NCBI RefSeq assembly: GCF_013277515.1
Contig: NZ_VMNB01000012.1
Span: 68,894 to 132,893 of the forward strand
Source of the DNA: Streptococcus sp. k-402
Lineage (GTDB): Bacteria; Bacillota; Bacilli; Lactobacillales; Streptococcaceae
Length of the DNA stretch: 64,000 nt
Reading direction: 5' to 3'
How positions within the stretch are numbered: the first letter of the stretch is position 1; each line of letters begins with the position of its first letter. The notes below the pieces were generated by a model. The model searched no databases. It was not told the DNA's origin and was given only the letters and a program-made list of their open reading frames with translations. Shown in pieces: positions 9,143 to 19,584 of this stretch. Made by a program: the position numbers and the translations under genes.

Positions 9143-9250
9143 TATACTCAATGAAAATCAAAGAGCAAACTAGGAAACTAGCCACAGGCTGTACTTGAGT
9201 ACGGCAAGGCGACGTTGACGTGGTTTGAATTTGATTTTCGAAGAGTATTA
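9143..9250 (-). repeat. Short BOX element (boxA-boxC, no boxB)
   Basis: The minus strand runs from AATACTCTTCGAAAATC at 9250, through CAACGTCGCCTTGCCGTAC, to CTTTGATTTTCATTGAGTAT at 9143. No boxB unit is present. It supplies the stop codon of the DUF1002 gene, as the first BOX does for the permease. Confidence 0.87.
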
Positions 9251-10222
9251 AGAACCAAAACTCTTGAAGAAGTTGACAATGGCTTGCCAGAGGGAACTTA
9301 AGAAGTTACCCCCGTCTTCTAGCGCCTTATCCGCATCGAAGTTAAGGTTGATATTTTTAAAACTGTCGCCAGCTTGTGAAACAATACTTTGTTTAAGGTC
9401 ATTTAGGGTTTTAGTGAAGTCTGCATTGCTGAGGATATCACTCTTTGAGAGATTCAAAGCAAAGTTGATGATGATATTGATTTGGTTTCCTGTTATAACC
9501 TGATCGAGTTTGTAATTTTTCAAGGTATCTTCAACGATTTTACGAACATCTTCTTCTGTCAGACTTCCCTTGCTTTCTTTCGCTTTGGCAAGTCCTGACT
9601 TGATATCAGCTAGGGCAACGTTTAATTTATTAGCATCATAGCCTGATTTATCCTTGTTTTCAGCATTGATATCCGACAAAGCCTTTAGCTCTTCTTGAGC
9701 CAAGTCTTTGTTGGCTTGTGGCACCTTAGCTCCATTAGCTTCTAGCGAATAATAAATTCCTGCTAAGGCACTCTCACCTGTCACTGGAATAGGTGCAGCT
9801 ACAGTGATTTTAGCGTGTTCCACACCCAAAGTTACGGCTGCATTTCGGTACATATCCTGAGTCACCTTAGTGATGTTTTCTGGTGTCTCAATATTGACCT
9901 CAAGTGGCGACTTGTCACCCAGTTTTTGAATTTTTGCTGATGAATACAGTTGTAAGCTAGAGTCATTTGCCACATTCATGATTTTAGAATAGACATCAGG
10001 TGTCATGGTCTTGAGTTCTTTGGTGTCTGTTGAGGCGTTGTAGCCCAGTTTTTTAAGGGTTTGATTTTTTTGGTCTTCAGATAGTGAAGAACCTAGAACA
10101 TATTCAGGTTGAACATAGGTTTCGTCAATGACTTTTTGAACATCTGTTGCTGCATGGGCGCTATTCATAGCTGTTACTGCCCACAAGACCGCAGCACTGG
10201 TCAGAAAGAGTTTCTTTCTCAT
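9248..10222 (-). CDS. Secreted DUF1002-domain protein (YpuA-like)
   Basis: A 324-residue exported protein of unknown function. The signal peptide is MRKKLFLTSAAVLWAVTAMN with an AHA-A cleavage site at about residue 25. The body matches DUF1002: VLGSSLSEDQKNQTLKKLG near residue 43, then a region with conserved ITVAAPIPVTGESALAGIY near 140, and a helical C-terminal half. There is no LPXTG or lipobox, so it is probably released or loosely wall-associated. The start at 10222 follows a GGAGGG ribosome-binding site. It is 74 bases downstream of the PvaA-like gene and probably in the same leftward transcription unit. The function is unknown in the family. Confidence 0.85.
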   Translation of the reverse strand: MRKKLFLTSAAVLWAVTAMNSAHAATDVQKVIDETYVQPEYVLGSSLSEDQKNQTLKKLGYNASTDTKELKTMTPDVYSKIMNVANDSSLQLYSSAKIQKLGDKSPLEVNIETPENITKVTQDMYRNAAVTLGVEHAKITVAAPIPVTGESALAGIYYSLEANGAKVPQANKDLAQEELKALSDINAENKDKSGYDANKLNVALADIKSGLAKAKESKGSLTEEDVRKIVEDTLKNYKLDQVITGNQINIIINFALNLSKSDILSNADFTKTLNDLKQSIVSQAGDSFKNINLNFDADKALEDGGNFLSSLWQAIVNFFKSFGS

Positions 10223-10295
10223 GGGGAATTCCCTCCTTTACCTCTCTAGAGTAATATATCTATCTTAAAGAAAACTTATAACAAAAACACCTGGA

Positions 10296-10910
10296 CTAGC
10301 CAGATGTTGAAAAGAGAGTGAAACATTTGATGATGTAAAGGTTAAGTTGCACCTGTCTAGAATAATAATAGTTTCCCCCATTTACGTAAAGTTCAGCACC
10401 GTGAAAGATAGAAATAGGGTGAATATAACTATAAGTCTTTCCAGTGGTATTGCCCAGCAAGGGAGCAACAGTATCACGGGAGTACTGTTTGGCCAGTGCT
10501 AGGGTGTTTTCCTTACCATTTTGGGCTATAAAATCGATATAGGCAGGTCCAAAATTATAGGCTTGAACAGCTGTCCAGACATCAACACCCTTCTTCTGCG
10601 CCAGATAGAGATTATCTGTCAGAGTTTGCACACCTTGCCGAATGCTAGAGGCATTATCGTTGATGGTGTTGGTTGAACCACTTGCAGACTCACTAGACTG
10701 CATGACGTCGCCTTCTTTTCCTTTTGTTTCAGTATAAATCATAGCGAGCACGAGCTCTTCGTTTGCTGGGGTGTCTTTTTCACTCAAGATTTCGCGCACC
10801 ATGGGTTGATAAGTCATAACTTGCTTGACATCTTGGTGAAGGCGGTAAGTTTTATAGCCAGCAAAAAGGAAGACTGCTAGTACAAGCACTCTTCGAATTC
10901 GTTTAAACAT
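10296..10910 (-). CDS. Lysozyme-like peptidoglycan hydrolase (PvaA-like)
   Basis: A 204-residue protein with an N-terminal membrane anchor or signal ([20 protein letters not shown]) and a lysozyme-like domain. Visible family features are the catalytic-glutamate segment [21 protein letters not shown] and the later [19 protein letters not shown]. This architecture matches the pneumococcal virulence-associated PvaA and related transglycosylase-like proteins, which act on cell-wall glycan. Its ATG overlaps the stop of the nucleoid-associated gene by one base (TAATG), so translation is coupled. The enzymatic activity is inferred from family resemblance. Confidence 0.8.
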   Translation of the reverse strand: MFKRIRRVLVLAVFLFAGYKTYRLHQDVKQVMTYQPMVREILSEKDTPANEELVLAMIYTETKGKEGDVMQSSESASGSTNTINDNASSIRQGVQTLTDNLYLAQKKGVDVWTAVQAYNFGPAYIDFIAQNGKENTLALAKQYSRDTVAPLLGNTTGKTYSYIHPISIFHGAELYVNGGNYYYSRQVQLNLYIIKCFTLFSTSG

Positions 10911-11884
10911 TATTTACTTTGGATATCCTCGATATTTTTGATTAAGATAGAGTAGGTTCCATTGTCGTTTTGGATAAACTCAACAGACTCGGCGTCTTGA
11001 TAGACGTTATTGGGAACGATGAGCTCAATTCCATTTGACAAGGAGAGTTTTTGGTTTTCAAATTTCTTTAATTGGCGACTGGCATCAATTTCATCAAATT
11101 GAACTGGTTCTGGTACGGCTTCTTTGACTTGGTCAATAAAGCTCAAACGAGCCGTCAGATTATTGTCAAAAAGGTCGTTGGCCAATTTTTCTGGTGACAA
11201 TTCATTGCTTTCTTCCAGATTATTGAAAATCGCTGATTTTACCTTGGATTGAAATTGAAAATCATCTGTATTAAAAGATTCAGCAATTCTCTGGGCCGTT
11301 TTTTCTAATTCCTTGATAGATTTTTTAGGAGAAATCTTAGGGGCGACGGCTAGGAGATTATCTGAAAAATAGTTCAAGAAAGCCCCGTTGTACTTGATGC
11401 GTTTTTCAATCAGATGGTACTTACGGCTTTGAAGATTAACCACTAAGGCCTCATCAGCACCCGTTCCAAATCCAGGCAGGTTATTCTGAGTTAGCTTGAT
11501 TGGATTATCAACTTCTCCACCGAGGTGAGTCAAGGTCTCACGCAGGGCAATTCGCAAGAAAGCGAAATGTTCCACACCTTCTTTAGAAAATTGCACAAAA
11601 ATCAAGTCATTGGTCTTGAGGTTTTCAGAAATACTGAACTCTTCTTTCCAGAGATTAGCCAGTGTTACTGATGTCTCCAACAAATCGTCTGTGATGTGAT
11701 TGAAGAAGGGATTTTCTTCTTCGAAAATCCCAGTCTTGGCTTCATCTGAATACACACGTTCAATTTTTTTCCGCAGGTATTCTTCGATTTTTGGAGTGAT
11801 ATTGAGAAACTTATCCGCCAAGAACAGCTCGGTATCATCCGGACTGAACTGATGGATAATGGCTTTCTTAATATAAATGTCCAT
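10910..11884 (-). CDS. Nucleoid-associated protein, NdpA/YejK-like
   Basis: A 324-residue cytoplasmic protein resembling the 37-kDa nucleoid-associated (NdpA) family. It begins [20 protein letters not shown] and contains the conserved-looking ILSPK-type region [19 protein letters not shown] in the middle. I chose the ATG at 11884, eight bases after the glyA stop, because the longer frame would run backwards into glyA. It lies between glyA and the PvaA-like gene in one operon-like run. In streptococci the function is uncharacterised. Moderate confidence in the family, high that it is a gene. Confidence 0.75.
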   Translation of the reverse strand: MDIYIKKAIIHQFSPDDTELFLADKFLNITPKIEEYLRKKIERVYSDEAKTGIFEEENPFFNHITDDLLETSVTLANLWKEEFSISENLKTNDLIFVQFSKEGVEHFAFLRIALRETLTHLGGEVDNPIKLTQNNLPGFGTGADEALVVNLQSRKYHLIEKRIKYNGAFLNYFSDNLLAVAPKISPKKSIKELEKTAQRIAESFNTDDFQFQSKVKSAIFNNLEESNELSPEKLANDLFDNNLTARLSFIDQVKEAVPEPVQFDEIDASRQLKKFENQKLSLSNGIELIVPNNVYQDAESVEFIQNDNGTYSILIKNIEDIQSK

Positions 11885-11891
11885 AAAAGTT

Positions 11892-13148
11892 TTAGTCCTC
11901 GTATAATGGGAAGGCATCTGTTAATTCTTTGACTGCACTTCTCACTTCTTCTAATACAGCCTCATTTTCTGCATTTTTAAGGGTTTTAATGATCAGTTCA
12001 GCCACTTTGCGACTTTCTTCTTCACCAAATCCACGTGCAGTTATGGCTGCAGATCCGATACGAATACCACTTGTCTTGAATGGTGACAAGGTTTCGTATG
12101 GGATTGAGTTTTTATTTAGAGTAATATTGACTTCATCCAGCAAGTTTTGAGCAACTTTTCCGTTTTCTACAACCTTAGTCACATCCACTAGGAAGAGGTG
12201 GTTTTCAGTCCCACCAGAAATGATACGGAAATCAGGGTCTTGCAAGAAGACTTCTACCATAGCCTTGCTGTTTTTGATCACATTAACAGCATATTCCTTG
12301 AAGGCTGGATCCAAAACTTCTTTGAAGGAAACAGCCTTGGCAGCTACAACATGTTCCAAAGGACCACCTTGAATACCTGGGAAAATAGCTGAATTGATCT
12401 TCTTAGCTAGGTCCTCATCATTGGTCAAAATCAAACCACCACGAGGTCCACGAAGAGTTTTGTGGGTTGTTGTTGTTGTGATATGAGCGTATGGAACTGG
12501 ACTTGGATGTAGACCAGCTGCAACCAAACCAGCAATATGAGCCATATCTACCATGAGTTTAGCCCCAACAGCATCCGCAATTTCACGGAATTTTGAAAAG
12601 TCGATAATTTGAGAATAGGCTGAAGCACCAGCTACAATCAGTTTTGGTTTTACTTCTTGGGCTTGTTTCAAGATAGCATCAAAGTCCAAGAATTCCGTTT
12701 CAGGGTCCACACTATAAGAAACAAAGTTGTAGGTTTGACCAGAGAAGCTAACAGGAGCTCCGTGGGTCAAGTGTCCACCTGCTGCCAAATCCATCCCCAT
12801 AACGGTATCACCTGGCTCAATTAAGGCCATGTAAGCCGCGCAGTTAGCTTGGCTTCCTGAGTGAGGTTGGACATTGGCGAATTTAGCACCGAAAATTTCC
12901 TTTGCACGTTCAATGGCTAGAGTTTCTACCACGTCTACCACATCAGTTCCACCATAATAACGGTGTCCTGGGTAACCCTCGGCATATTTGTTTGTCAAGA
13001 TAGACCCTTGAGCTGCCATAACAGCCTTGGAAACTACGTTTTCCGAAGCAATCAACTCAATGTTGTTTTGTTGGCGTTCTTCTTCTTTAGCAATAGCATT
13101 CCAGAGATCAGCATCGTATGCTTTAAAATCATCTTTATCAAAAATCAT
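11892..13148 (-). CDS. glyA: Serine hydroxymethyltransferase
   Basis: GlyA is a PLP enzyme that converts serine and tetrahydrofolate to glycine and 5,10-methylene-tetrahydrofolate. The 418-residue length is standard. The PLP lysine lies in [15 protein letters not shown], and other family signatures include [15 protein letters not shown] near the N-terminus, [13 protein letters not shown], and [13 protein letters not shown] with the cofactor-binding aspartate. The start ATG at 13148 follows AAGGAGAAGACCT. It links to one-carbon metabolism together with fhs elsewhere in the window. The downstream nucleoid-associated gene begins eight bases past its stop. Confidence 0.97.
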   Translation of the reverse strand: MIFDKDDFKAYDADLWNAIAKEEERQQNNIELIASENVVSKAVMAAQGSILTNKYAEGYPGHRYYGGTDVVDVVETLAIERAKEIFGAKFANVQPHSGSQANCAAYMALIEPGDTVMGMDLAAGGHLTHGAPVSFSGQTYNFVSYSVDPETEFLDFDAILKQAQEVKPKLIVAGASAYSQIIDFSKFREIADAVGAKLMVDMAHIAGLVAAGLHPSPVPYAHITTTTTHKTLRGPRGGLILTNDEDLAKKINSAIFPGIQGGPLEHVVAAKAVSFKEVLDPAFKEYAVNVIKNSKAMVEVFLQDPDFRIISGGTENHLFLVDVTKVVENGKVAQNLLDEVNITLNKNSIPYETLSPFKTSGIRIGSAAITARGFGEEESRKVAELIIKTLKNAENEAVLEEVRSAVKELTDAFPLYED

Positions 13149-13180
13149 AGGTCTTCTCCTTTTATTGTGTGACTAGTCCA

Positions 13181-13214
13181 TTAGTTTCATTTTCTTATTA
13201 GAAAATCAAACTAA
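13181..13214. repeat. 15-bp inverted repeat between the GNAT gene and glyA
   Basis: Arms TTAGTTTCATTTTCT and AGAAAATCAAACTAA pair with one mismatch around TATT, overlapping the GNAT stop codon. There is no clear T-run, so it may be a weak terminator or a processing hairpin. Confidence 0.4.
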
Positions 13215-13642
13215 AAGATGCGAATAAACCGTTTCTGCATTTTATCACAAGTATAACCAACTTTTTCATAAAATGCATGAGCTCCCAGACAATGATCGGC
13301 AGAGTTTAAGCGGATAAACCCATAACCACGTCTTTTAGCTTCTTGTTCCAACCCTTGTAGTAAACTTTTACCAATACCTTGACCTTGCGCTTGAGGTGAA
13401 ACTGCTAAAGCTAAAACATTAAATCCTGCTTTAGAATAAAGTGATTCATAGACCTCAGCGTGGACATATCCAAGCAAGGCATGACTAGCTGTATCCTCAT
13501 AAGCAAGTAAGAAATGATGGAAATCCTGAGATAGACTAGCTAATTGACTAGCCGTGTCCTCCAGACTAAAAGAATAGTCCAAAGCCTCTTGGTTGATGTC
13601 ACAAATGGCTTTCACATCAGTTTCTCTTAAATCTCTCAGCAT
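13211..13642 (-). CDS. GNAT-family N-acetyltransferase
   Basis: A 143-residue GNAT protein. The acetyl-CoA binding loop is seen in VLALAVSPQAQGQGIGKSLL (motif A, Q-x-x-G-x-G), followed by GYGFIRLNSADHCLGAHAFY and EKVGYT near the end. It begins MLRDLRETDVKAICDINQEA at the ATG 13642, directly after the tsaC stop (TGA-G-ATG), with GAGGAGG as ribosome-binding site inside the end of tsaC. Its acceptor is unknown. In many Firmicutes a RimI-type enzyme sits near tsaC, but this one is not close enough by eye to be called RimI. Confidence 0.85.
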   Translation of the reverse strand: MLRDLRETDVKAICDINQEALDYSFSLEDTASQLASLSQDFHHFLLAYEDTASHALLGYVHAEVYESLYSKAGFNVLALAVSPQAQGQGIGKSLLQGLEQEAKRRGYGFIRLNSADHCLGAHAFYEKVGYTCDKMQKRFIRIF

Positions 13643-13643
13643 C

Positions 13644-14243
13644 TCATTCCTCCTCAAAAGAAATCTCTGGCAACTGAGCAAGAATATCTTCTCGCTTAAT
13701 GGCCCCTTGGCGTAAGATTTTCACCTTGTCTCCCGACAAATCCAAAATAGTTGAATCCTGTCCAGTTAGAAAAACATCGTCTTCCAGACCCAGAACCTCT
13801 TGGTCAAAATCCTTCAGAATTGGTTCAAAGGTTACTCCACTTGCCTGACCTGAAATATTGGCAGACGGTCCAATCAAGGGTCCCGTCTCTCTAATCAAAT
13901 CAAGCGTGATGGGATGACTTGGTATCCGAAATCCCACCGTTGCAAGGTCAGAATTGACCCAATAGGGAACTCGGTCATTGGCTTCAAGGATAATGGTCAA
14001 GGGACCCGGTAAAAAGGTCTCTACAAGTTTTTGTAGATAAGTTGGCTGATTCTTTGAAAAATGCAAGATGTCCTTTAAAGAGGCAACATTGAGATTAAGG
14101 GCCTTGTCTCTAGGACGACGTTTGAGTTGGTAAACATGATCAACTGCTTTTTCGTCTAAAGCCTTGGCAAAGAGACCGTAAACTGTCTCTGTAGGTAGAA
14201 CGACAGCTCCACCATTTTCCAACTCTTGTTTAATCCTGTCCAT
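13644..14243 (-). CDS. L-threonylcarbamoyladenylate synthase (Sua5/YrdC/YwlC family)
   Basis: Makes threonylcarbamoyl-AMP from threonine, bicarbonate and ATP for the t6A modification of ANN-decoding tRNAs. The frame from 14243 gives 199 residues, the usual length of the stand-alone YrdC domain. Signatures are AVVLPTETVYGLFAKALDE, the KRRPRDKALNLNV substrate-binding segment, and GPLIGPSANISGQASG. Longer starts upstream would only read through prmC in another frame, so I use the ATG at 14243, which overlaps the end of prmC by 14 bases. It belongs to the tdk-prfA-prmC-tsaC-GNAT operon. Confidence 0.9.
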   Translation of the reverse strand: MDRIKQELENGGAVVLPTETVYGLFAKALDEKAVDHVYQLKRRPRDKALNLNVASLKDILHFSKNQPTYLQKLVETFLPGPLTIILEANDRVPYWVNSDLATVGFRIPSHPITLDLIRETGPLIGPSANISGQASGVTFEPILKDFDQEVLGLEDDVFLTGQDSTILDLSGDKVKILRQGAIKREDILAQLPEISFEEE

Positions 14244-15066
14244 CATCAACCACGACCATCCTATCTTGACCAAATTGGTCCTTGAATGTTCGAACTCTCT
14301 TTGCAGGAAGATACTTCCTAAAAAGTTCAGGAACACTTTGACCTTGCTTGTATCCAATTTCAAGGTAAATCTTACCACCATCTTTGAGATAGTCTTTTGC
14401 ATCTTCCGCAATTCTACGGTAAATAGCTAGGCCATCCTCATCTGCAAAGAGGGCTAGGTGAGGTTCTGAATGCAAAACATTCAAACCCACCTCTGACTCA
14501 TCTTCACGAGAGATATAGGGTGGATTGGAAACAATTATATCATATTTTTCAGAAATTTCTGTAAAACAGTCAGATTTTTTTAAAAATATTTGAAGATTTT
14601 GATTTTTAGCATTCTCGGAGGCAAGGTCAAGCGCCTCTTGAGAAATATCTGCTGCTGTCACTGACCAATCTGGTTTATTTTTTGCTAATGCAAGGGCTAT
14701 GGCTCCACTTCCAGTCCCGATATCTAGGACCTTAAGATTTTCCTCAGAATTTTCATCCAAGATAAGCTCAACCAACTCCTCTGTCTCTGGACGAGGAATC
14801 AAAACACGCTCATCCACTTTTAACTGCATTCCGAAGAAATCTGCATGACCAATGATATACTGGGCTGGTTTATGAGCCGCTAACTGCTTGTAAATTTCCT
14901 CTACAAATAATTCTTCCTCTGTTGTCACTTCCTGCTGGAGGGCAAAAACAAAATCTGTAAAAGATAGATTTTTCAGGCTACGATAGACAAAAGAGAGGCT
15001 TTCTGCTTCCTCTCCTTGTCTTATCAACTCTTCTTCAAAATCTGAAAATAATTGAGCTAATTTCAT
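14230..15066 (-). CDS. prmC: Peptide chain release factor N5-glutamine methyltransferase
   Basis: PrmC (HemK) methylates the glutamine of the GGQ motif in release factors using S-adenosylmethionine. The protein has 278 residues, with an N-terminal helical domain, the SAM-binding motif VLDIGTGSGAIAL at about 113-125 and the catalytic NPPY at 181-184. Its ATG overlaps the stop of prfA by one base (TAATG), so it is translationally coupled to its own substrate. This gene pair is a well-known arrangement in bacteria. Confidence 0.96.
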   Translation of the reverse strand: MKLAQLFSDFEEELIRQGEEAESLSFVYRSLKNLSFTDFVFALQQEVTTEEELFVEEIYKQLAAHKPAQYIIGHADFFGMQLKVDERVLIPRPETEELVELILDENSEENLKVLDIGTGSGAIALALAKNKPDWSVTAADISQEALDLASENAKNQNLQIFLKKSDCFTEISEKYDIIVSNPPYISREDESEVGLNVLHSEPHLALFADEDGLAIYRRIAEDAKDYLKDGGKIYLEIGYKQGQSVPELFRKYLPAKRVRTFKDQFGQDRMVVVDDGQD

Positions 15067-16145
15067 TATTTGTTTAATTCTTCTAATTTTTGTGTTTGGT
15101 CATAGAGCACCAAGGCATCCACAACTTCGTCCAATTTACCAGACAAAATGGTATCTAGTTTCTGGAGGGTTAAGCCAATACGGTGATCTGTGACACGGTT
15201 TTGTGGGAAGTTATAAGTACGAATCCGTTCTGAACGGTCACCAGTACCAATTGTCGACTTACGCTCAGCGTCTTGTTCGTCTTGTGCAATCTGGGCAAAA
15301 TGGTCAGCAACACGCGCACGGATGATCTTCATGGCCTTCTCACGGTTTTTCTGCTGGGTACGTTCTTCTTGCATCTCGACCTTGATATTGGTTGGCAAGT
15401 GAACAATACGAACGGCAGTCGCAACCTTATTGACGTTCTGTCCACCAGCACCAGAGGCGTGATAGATGTCAACACGAAGGTCTTTTGGATCAATATCGTA
15501 TTCAACTTCTTCTACTTCAGGCATGACAAGAACTGTAGCAGTTGATGTATGGACACGACCTTGGCTCTCTGTCACAGGGACACGTTGCACACGATGAGCA
15601 CCAGACTCATACTTGAGTTTAGAGTATACAGATTGACCTGAAACCATAGCAACTACTTCTTTGAATCCACCGACACCATTCATAGAGGCTTCCATGACTT
15701 CAAAGCGCCAGCCTTGGGCTTCCGCATACTTTTGATACATGGTTAACAGGTCTCCAGCGAAAAGCGCTGCTTCGTCTCCACCAGCTGCTCCACGAATTTC
15801 AAGAATGATGTTCTTATCATCGTTTGGATCTTTTGGAAGGAGCAAGATTTTCAGTTTTTCTTCGTATTCTTCTTTTTCAGCCTTGGCATCTTTGAGCTCT
15901 TGCTTGGCCATTTCTTCCAAGTCCGCATCTCCACCTGATTCCTTAATCATCTCTTCAGCATCAACGATGTTTTGAAGGACTTGTTTATATTCTCGGTAAG
16001 CCGTCACCGTATCACGACTTGAAGCCTCTTCTTTTGAAAGCTCCATGAAACGCTTGGTGTCTGATACAACATCAGGGTCACTAAGCAATTCTCCTAATTC
16101 TTCATAACGGTCTTCTACAGCTTGTAGTTGATCATAGATGTTCAT
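15066..16145 (-). CDS. prfA: Peptide chain release factor 1
   Basis: RF1 recognises UAA and UAG and triggers peptide release. The 359 residues are standard length. The GGQ motif is at 234-236 ([10 protein letters not shown]) and the stop-codon recognition tripeptide appears as PVT at about 190-192. The N-terminal coiled domain (residues 1-100) is intact. The start overlaps the tdk stop by four bases (ATGA), which indicates coupled translation. Gln236 is the expected target of the downstream PrmC. Confidence 0.97.
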   Translation of the reverse strand: MNIYDQLQAVEDRYEELGELLSDPDVVSDTKRFMELSKEEASSRDTVTAYREYKQVLQNIVDAEEMIKESGGDADLEEMAKQELKDAKAEKEEYEEKLKILLLPKDPNDDKNIILEIRGAAGGDEAALFAGDLLTMYQKYAEAQGWRFEVMEASMNGVGGFKEVVAMVSGQSVYSKLKYESGAHRVQRVPVTESQGRVHTSTATVLVMPEVEEVEYDIDPKDLRVDIYHASGAGGQNVNKVATAVRIVHLPTNIKVEMQEERTQQKNREKAMKIIRARVADHFAQIAQDEQDAERKSTIGTGDRSERIRTYNFPQNRVTDHRIGLTLQKLDTILSGKLDEVVDALVLYDQTQKLEELNK

Positions 16146-16732
16146 TTTTCTTCATTCTCCTTATTGATTTCAGGGGCAAAATAATGTTTACGGCAAACCG
16201 AGATATAGGTTTCATTGCCACCGATTTGAATCTGTTCTCCATCATAAACGGGCAATCCATCCTGTGTACGCAAAACCATAGTTGCCTTTTTCTTACAATA
16301 CTGACAGATGGTCTTGATTTCGTCAATCTTGTCTGCTAAGAGCAGGAGATACTTGGAACCTTCGAACAGTTCATTGCGAAAGTCATTTTTCAAACCAAAA
16401 GCCATGACAGGTATGTCTAACTCATCAACAACACGAGCTAGATCGTAAACATGATGACACTTAAGAAACTGGGCCTCATCAACCAACACACAGTAAGGTT
16501 TTTCTGATAGGTCTCGGATATAGCCGAAGATATCAGTTGTTTCCTCAATCGCAATGGCAGGGCGTTTCATGCCAATACGACTCGACACATAGCCAACACC
16601 GTCACGAGTATCAAGAGCTGAGGTCATAATCACAACACCTTTTCCTTGCTCCTCATAGTTATAGGCCACCTTGAGAATCTCAATCGTCTTACCAGAGTTC
16701 ATGGTCCCATAACGATAATACAACTGTGCCAT
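16142..16732 (-). CDS. tdk: Thymidine kinase
   Basis: Phosphorylates thymidine with ATP in the salvage pathway. The 196-residue protein has the P-loop [13 protein letters not shown] near residue 8, the lid and Walker B segment [19 protein letters not shown], and zinc-binding cysteines around CQYCKKKA and CRKHYF. It is a class II thymidine kinase. The ATG at 16732 has only a weak purine-rich upstream stretch. A TGATATACT extended -10 element lies about 45-55 bases upstream, so tdk is probably the first gene of the leftward operon. Confidence 0.96.
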   Translation of the reverse strand: MAQLYYRYGTMNSGKTIEILKVAYNYEEQGKGVVIMTSALDTRDGVGYVSSRIGMKRPAIAIEETTDIFGYIRDLSEKPYCVLVDEAQFLKCHHVYDLARVVDELDIPVMAFGLKNDFRNELFEGSKYLLLLADKIDEIKTICQYCKKKATMVLRTQDGLPVYDGEQIQIGGNETYISVCRKHYFAPEINKENEEK

Positions 16733-16854
16733 GTTTCTTGCTTCACGTCCATTTCTAAATTTTTGCTACATTCTAGTATATCATAATTTTCTGAAGCTTT
16801 AAACGGCAAAATGTGGTAAAATAGAAGAAATCAAAACTAGTGGAGGAAGCCATT

Positions 16855-17037
16855 ATGCCATTTGTACGCATCGATTTATTTGAAGGACGCACGCTCGAGC
16901 AAAAGAAGGCTCTTGCTAAGGAAGTAACAGAAGCTGTTGTTCGCAACACTGGAGCCCCTCAATCTGCTGTCCATGTCATCATCAACGACATGCCAGAAGG
17001 AACTTACTTCCCACAAGGAGAAATGCGCACCAAATAA
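16855..17037 (+). CDS. 4-oxalocrotonate tautomerase-like protein
   Basis: A 60-residue member of the 4-OT tautomerase superfamily. Translation from the ATG at 16855, after a GTGGAGG ribosome-binding site, places proline directly after the initiator methionine (MPFVRIDLFEGRTLEQKKAL), giving the catalytic Pro1. The first in-frame ATG at 16840 would bury that proline and is rejected. An arginine near residue 11 also fits the active site. The physiological substrate is unknown in streptococci. It stands alone, divergent from tdk and followed by a terminator. Confidence 0.9.
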   Translation: MPFVRIDLFEGRTLEQKKALAKEVTEAVVRNTGAPQSAVHVIINDMPEGTYFPQGEMRTK

Positions 17038-17040
17038 GCT

Positions 17041-17068
17041 AGCTTAAGCAGAATTGCTTAGGCTTTTT
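17041..17068 (+). terminator. Terminator after the 4-OT gene
   Basis: Stem AGCTTAAGC / GCTTAGGCT (one G-T pair) with loop AGAATT, followed by TTTTT. It lies three bases after the 4-OT stop. Confidence 0.7.
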
Positions 17069-17174
17069 CAATCTCCAAGTGGCATCCATTGAAGAAATAG
17101 TTCAAATTTGTTACAATTTGAAAAGAGACTTGGAAAAATTTCCAAGAAAAGAGCTATTAATTAAAGGAAATATT

Positions 17175-18548
17175 ATGATTACACGTGAATTTGATACCAT
17201 CGCTGCCATCTCTACTCCACTAGGTGAAGGAGCTATTGGTATTGTCCGCTTGAGCGGAACAGAAAGTTTTGCAATTGCGCAAAAAATTTTCAAAGGGAAA
17301 GACTTGAGTCAGGTTGCTAGTCACACTCTCAACTACGGTCACATCGTTGACCCTCAGACAGGAAAAGTCATGGACGAGGTTATGGTTGGAGCTATGAAGT
17401 CTCCAAAGACCTTCACTCGTGAGGATATTATCGAGATTAACACCCACGGTGGGATTGCGGTGACCAATGAGATTCTCCAGCTAGCTATCCGTGAAGGAGC
17501 TCGATTGGCAGAACCTGGTGAATTTACCAAACGTGCCTTCCTAAATGGACGTGTGGACTTGACCCAGGCTGAGGCGGTCATGGATATCATCCGTGCAAAG
17601 ACTGACAAGGCCATGAACATTGCAGTTAAGCAATTAGACGGCTCCCTTTCTGACCTCATTAACAATACCCGTCAAGAAATCCTTAACACACTTGCCCAAG
17701 TTGAGGTTAATATCGACTATCCTGAGTATGACGATGTTGAAGAAGCGACTACTGCTGTTGTCCGTGAGAAGACAATAGAGTTTGAGCAATTACTAACCAA
17801 TCTCCTTAGAACAGCCCGTCGTGGTAAAATCCTTCGTGAAGGAATTTCCACAGCCATCATCGGACGCCCCAACGTTGGGAAATCTAGCCTCCTCAACAAC
17901 CTCTTGCGTGAGGACAAGGCTATCGTTACAGATATTGCTGGTACTACTCGAGATGTCATCGAAGAATACGTCAACATCAACGGTGTCCCTCTCAAATTGA
18001 TTGATACAGCTGGTATCCGTGAAACGGATGACATCGTGGAACAAATCGGAGTTGAGCGTTCGAAAAAAGCCCTCAAAGAAGCTGACTTGGTTCTACTGGT
18101 GCTAAATGCCAGTGAACCACTGACTGCGCAAGACAGACAACTTCTTGAAATTAGCCAAGATACCAATCGCATTATTCTACTTAATAAAACCGACTTGCCA
18201 GAAACAATTGAAACTTCGGAACTCCCTGAAGATGTCATCCGCATTTCAGTTCTTAAAAATCAAAACATCGATAAAATCGAAGAGAGAATCAACAACCTCT
18301 TCTTTGAAAATGCTGGTCTAGTCGAGCAAGATGCAACCTACTTGTCCAACGCCCGTCATATTTCCTTGATTGAAAAAGCAGTTGAAAGCCTACAAGCTGT
18401 TAACCAAGGTCTTGAACTGGGGATGCCAGTTGACTTGCTTCAAGTTGACTTGACTCGTACTTGGGAAATCCTCGGAGAAATCACTGGGGATGCTGCACCA
18501 GATGAACTCATTACCCAACTTTTTAGCCAATTCTGTTTAGGAAAATAA
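17175..18548 (+). CDS. mnmE: tRNA uridine-5-carboxymethylaminomethyl GTPase MnmE
   Basis: MnmE works with MnmG to modify U34 of tRNAs reading NNA and NNG codons, using 5-formyl-THF and GTP. From the ATG at 17175 it has 457 residues, the usual length. The N-terminal folate-binding domain begins [20 protein letters not shown]. The G domain has [12 protein letters not shown] (G1), DIAGTTRD (G2), DTAGIR (G3) and NKTD (G4). The C-terminus ends in the hallmark CLGK. An upstream in-frame ATG at 17079 would add 32 residues absent from the family; the chosen ATG follows AAAGGAAAT. It ends before a bidirectional terminator shared with dapA. Confidence 0.97.
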   Translation: MITREFDTIAAISTPLGEGAIGIVRLSGTESFAIAQKIFKGKDLSQVASHTLNYGHIVDPQTGKVMDEVMVGAMKSPKTFTREDIIEINTHGGIAVTNEILQLAIREGARLAEPGEFTKRAFLNGRVDLTQAEAVMDIIRAKTDKAMNIAVKQLDGSLSDLINNTRQEILNTLAQVEVNIDYPEYDDVEEATTAVVREKTIEFEQLLTNLLRTARRGKILREGISTAIIGRPNVGKSSLLNNLLREDKAIVTDIAGTTRDVIEEYVNINGVPLKLIDTAGIRETDDIVEQIGVERSKKALKEADLVLLVLNASEPLTAQDRQLLEISQDTNRIILLNKTDLPETIETSELPEDVIRISVLKNQNIDKIEERINNLFFENAGLVEQDATYLSNARHISLIEKAVESLQAVNQGLELGMPVDLLQVDLTRTWEILGEITGDAAPDELITQLFSQFCLGK

Positions 18549-18550
18549 GA

Positions 18551-18584
18551 AAAATCCATTATCGTTCGTGCGGTCATGGATTTT
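18551..18584. terminator. Bidirectional terminator between mnmE and dapA
   Basis: Arms AAAATCCAT and ATGGATTTT with an inner ATCG/CGGT pairing; A-run and T-run on opposite sides suit both convergent genes. Confidence 0.7.
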
Positions 18585-18593
18585 ATTGTCTTA

Positions 18594-19529
18594 TTAGTAA
18601 TCTGGTCTTAAGACACCTGTTACAGTTGCCTTAGTTGCTTCGTAGTCGCCATCTACGACAACCTTGATAATGCGTTTGGCATCTTCTTCTGGTGCTGGAA
18701 CAAGAGGTAGACGAGTTGGTCCAGCTTCAAATCCCATATAGTTAAGAACGGCCTTAACTGGAGCAGGACTTGGATAAGAGAAGAGGGCATTGACCTTAGG
18801 AATGAATTTACGTTGAATTGCTGCGGCTTTCTTCATATCGCTTTCTGCAATGGCAGTAAACATCTCGTGCATTTCATCCCCATTTGTATGGGATGCAACA
18901 GAAATAACCCCGTCCGCACCAAGGTTCATGGCATGGAAAGCATCTCCATCCTCACCTGTATAAATCAAGAATTTTTCAGGCTTGTGCTCAATCAAGTAAG
19001 CCATATTAGCCAAGCTAGTACATTCTTTGACACCGATAATATTTGGATGGTCAGCCAAACGAAGCATGGTTTCTGGAGTTAATTCTACCACTACACGCCC
19101 TGGAATGTTATAGATAATAATTGGTAGATCAGAAGCATCTGCAATGGCCTTAAAGTGCTGATACATTCCTTCTTGAGAAGGTTTGTTGTAGTAAGGTACA
19201 ATAGCAAGTCCAGCAGCAAAACCGCCAAATTCCGCTACTTCTTTGACAAACTCAATAGAGTCGCGCGTATCATTGGTACCTACACCCGCAATCAAAGGAA
19301 CACGTCCATTGACAATCTTTTGTACAGCCGCAAAGAGTTCCAACTCCTCATCATGGGTTAAAGTTGGACTCTCAGCAGTGGTACCTGCGAGAAGAATTCC
19401 ATCCGTATGATGGTCCAATAAATGCTCAATCAAGGCTGGAATAGCATCAAAGTTGATAGAACCATCCTCGTGGAAGGGAGTAATAAAGGCTGTGATGATT
19501 TTACACTCTTTTAAATCTTGATAAGACAT
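18594..19529 (-). CDS. dapA: 4-hydroxy-tetrahydrodipicolinate synthase
   Basis: DapA condenses pyruvate with aspartate semialdehyde in the lysine and diaminopimelate pathway. The 311-residue TIM-barrel protein shows [16 protein letters not shown] (pyruvate-binding TT motif), [11 protein letters not shown] with the catalytic tyrosine, and IIGVKECTS with the Schiff-base lysine. The ATG at 19529 follows GAGAGGTG. It lies 55 bases downstream of asd, which makes its substrate, so both are probably cotranscribed leftward. Confidence 0.96.
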   Translation of the reverse strand: MSYQDLKECKIITAFITPFHEDGSINFDAIPALIEHLLDHHTDGILLAGTTAESPTLTHDEELELFAAVQKIVNGRVPLIAGVGTNDTRDSIEFVKEVAEFGGFAAGLAIVPYYNKPSQEGMYQHFKAIADASDLPIIIYNIPGRVVVELTPETMLRLADHPNIIGVKECTSLANMAYLIEHKPEKFLIYTGEDGDAFHAMNLGADGVISVASHTNGDEMHEMFTAIAESDMKKAAAIQRKFIPKVNALFSYPSPAPVKAVLNYMGFEAGPTRLPLVPAPEEDAKRIIKVVVDGDYEATKATVTGVLRPDY

Positions 19530-19584
19530 GAAAACACCTCTCTATTTCAAAGAAGGAGTTCATCTGAACTCCTAAACGATATGA

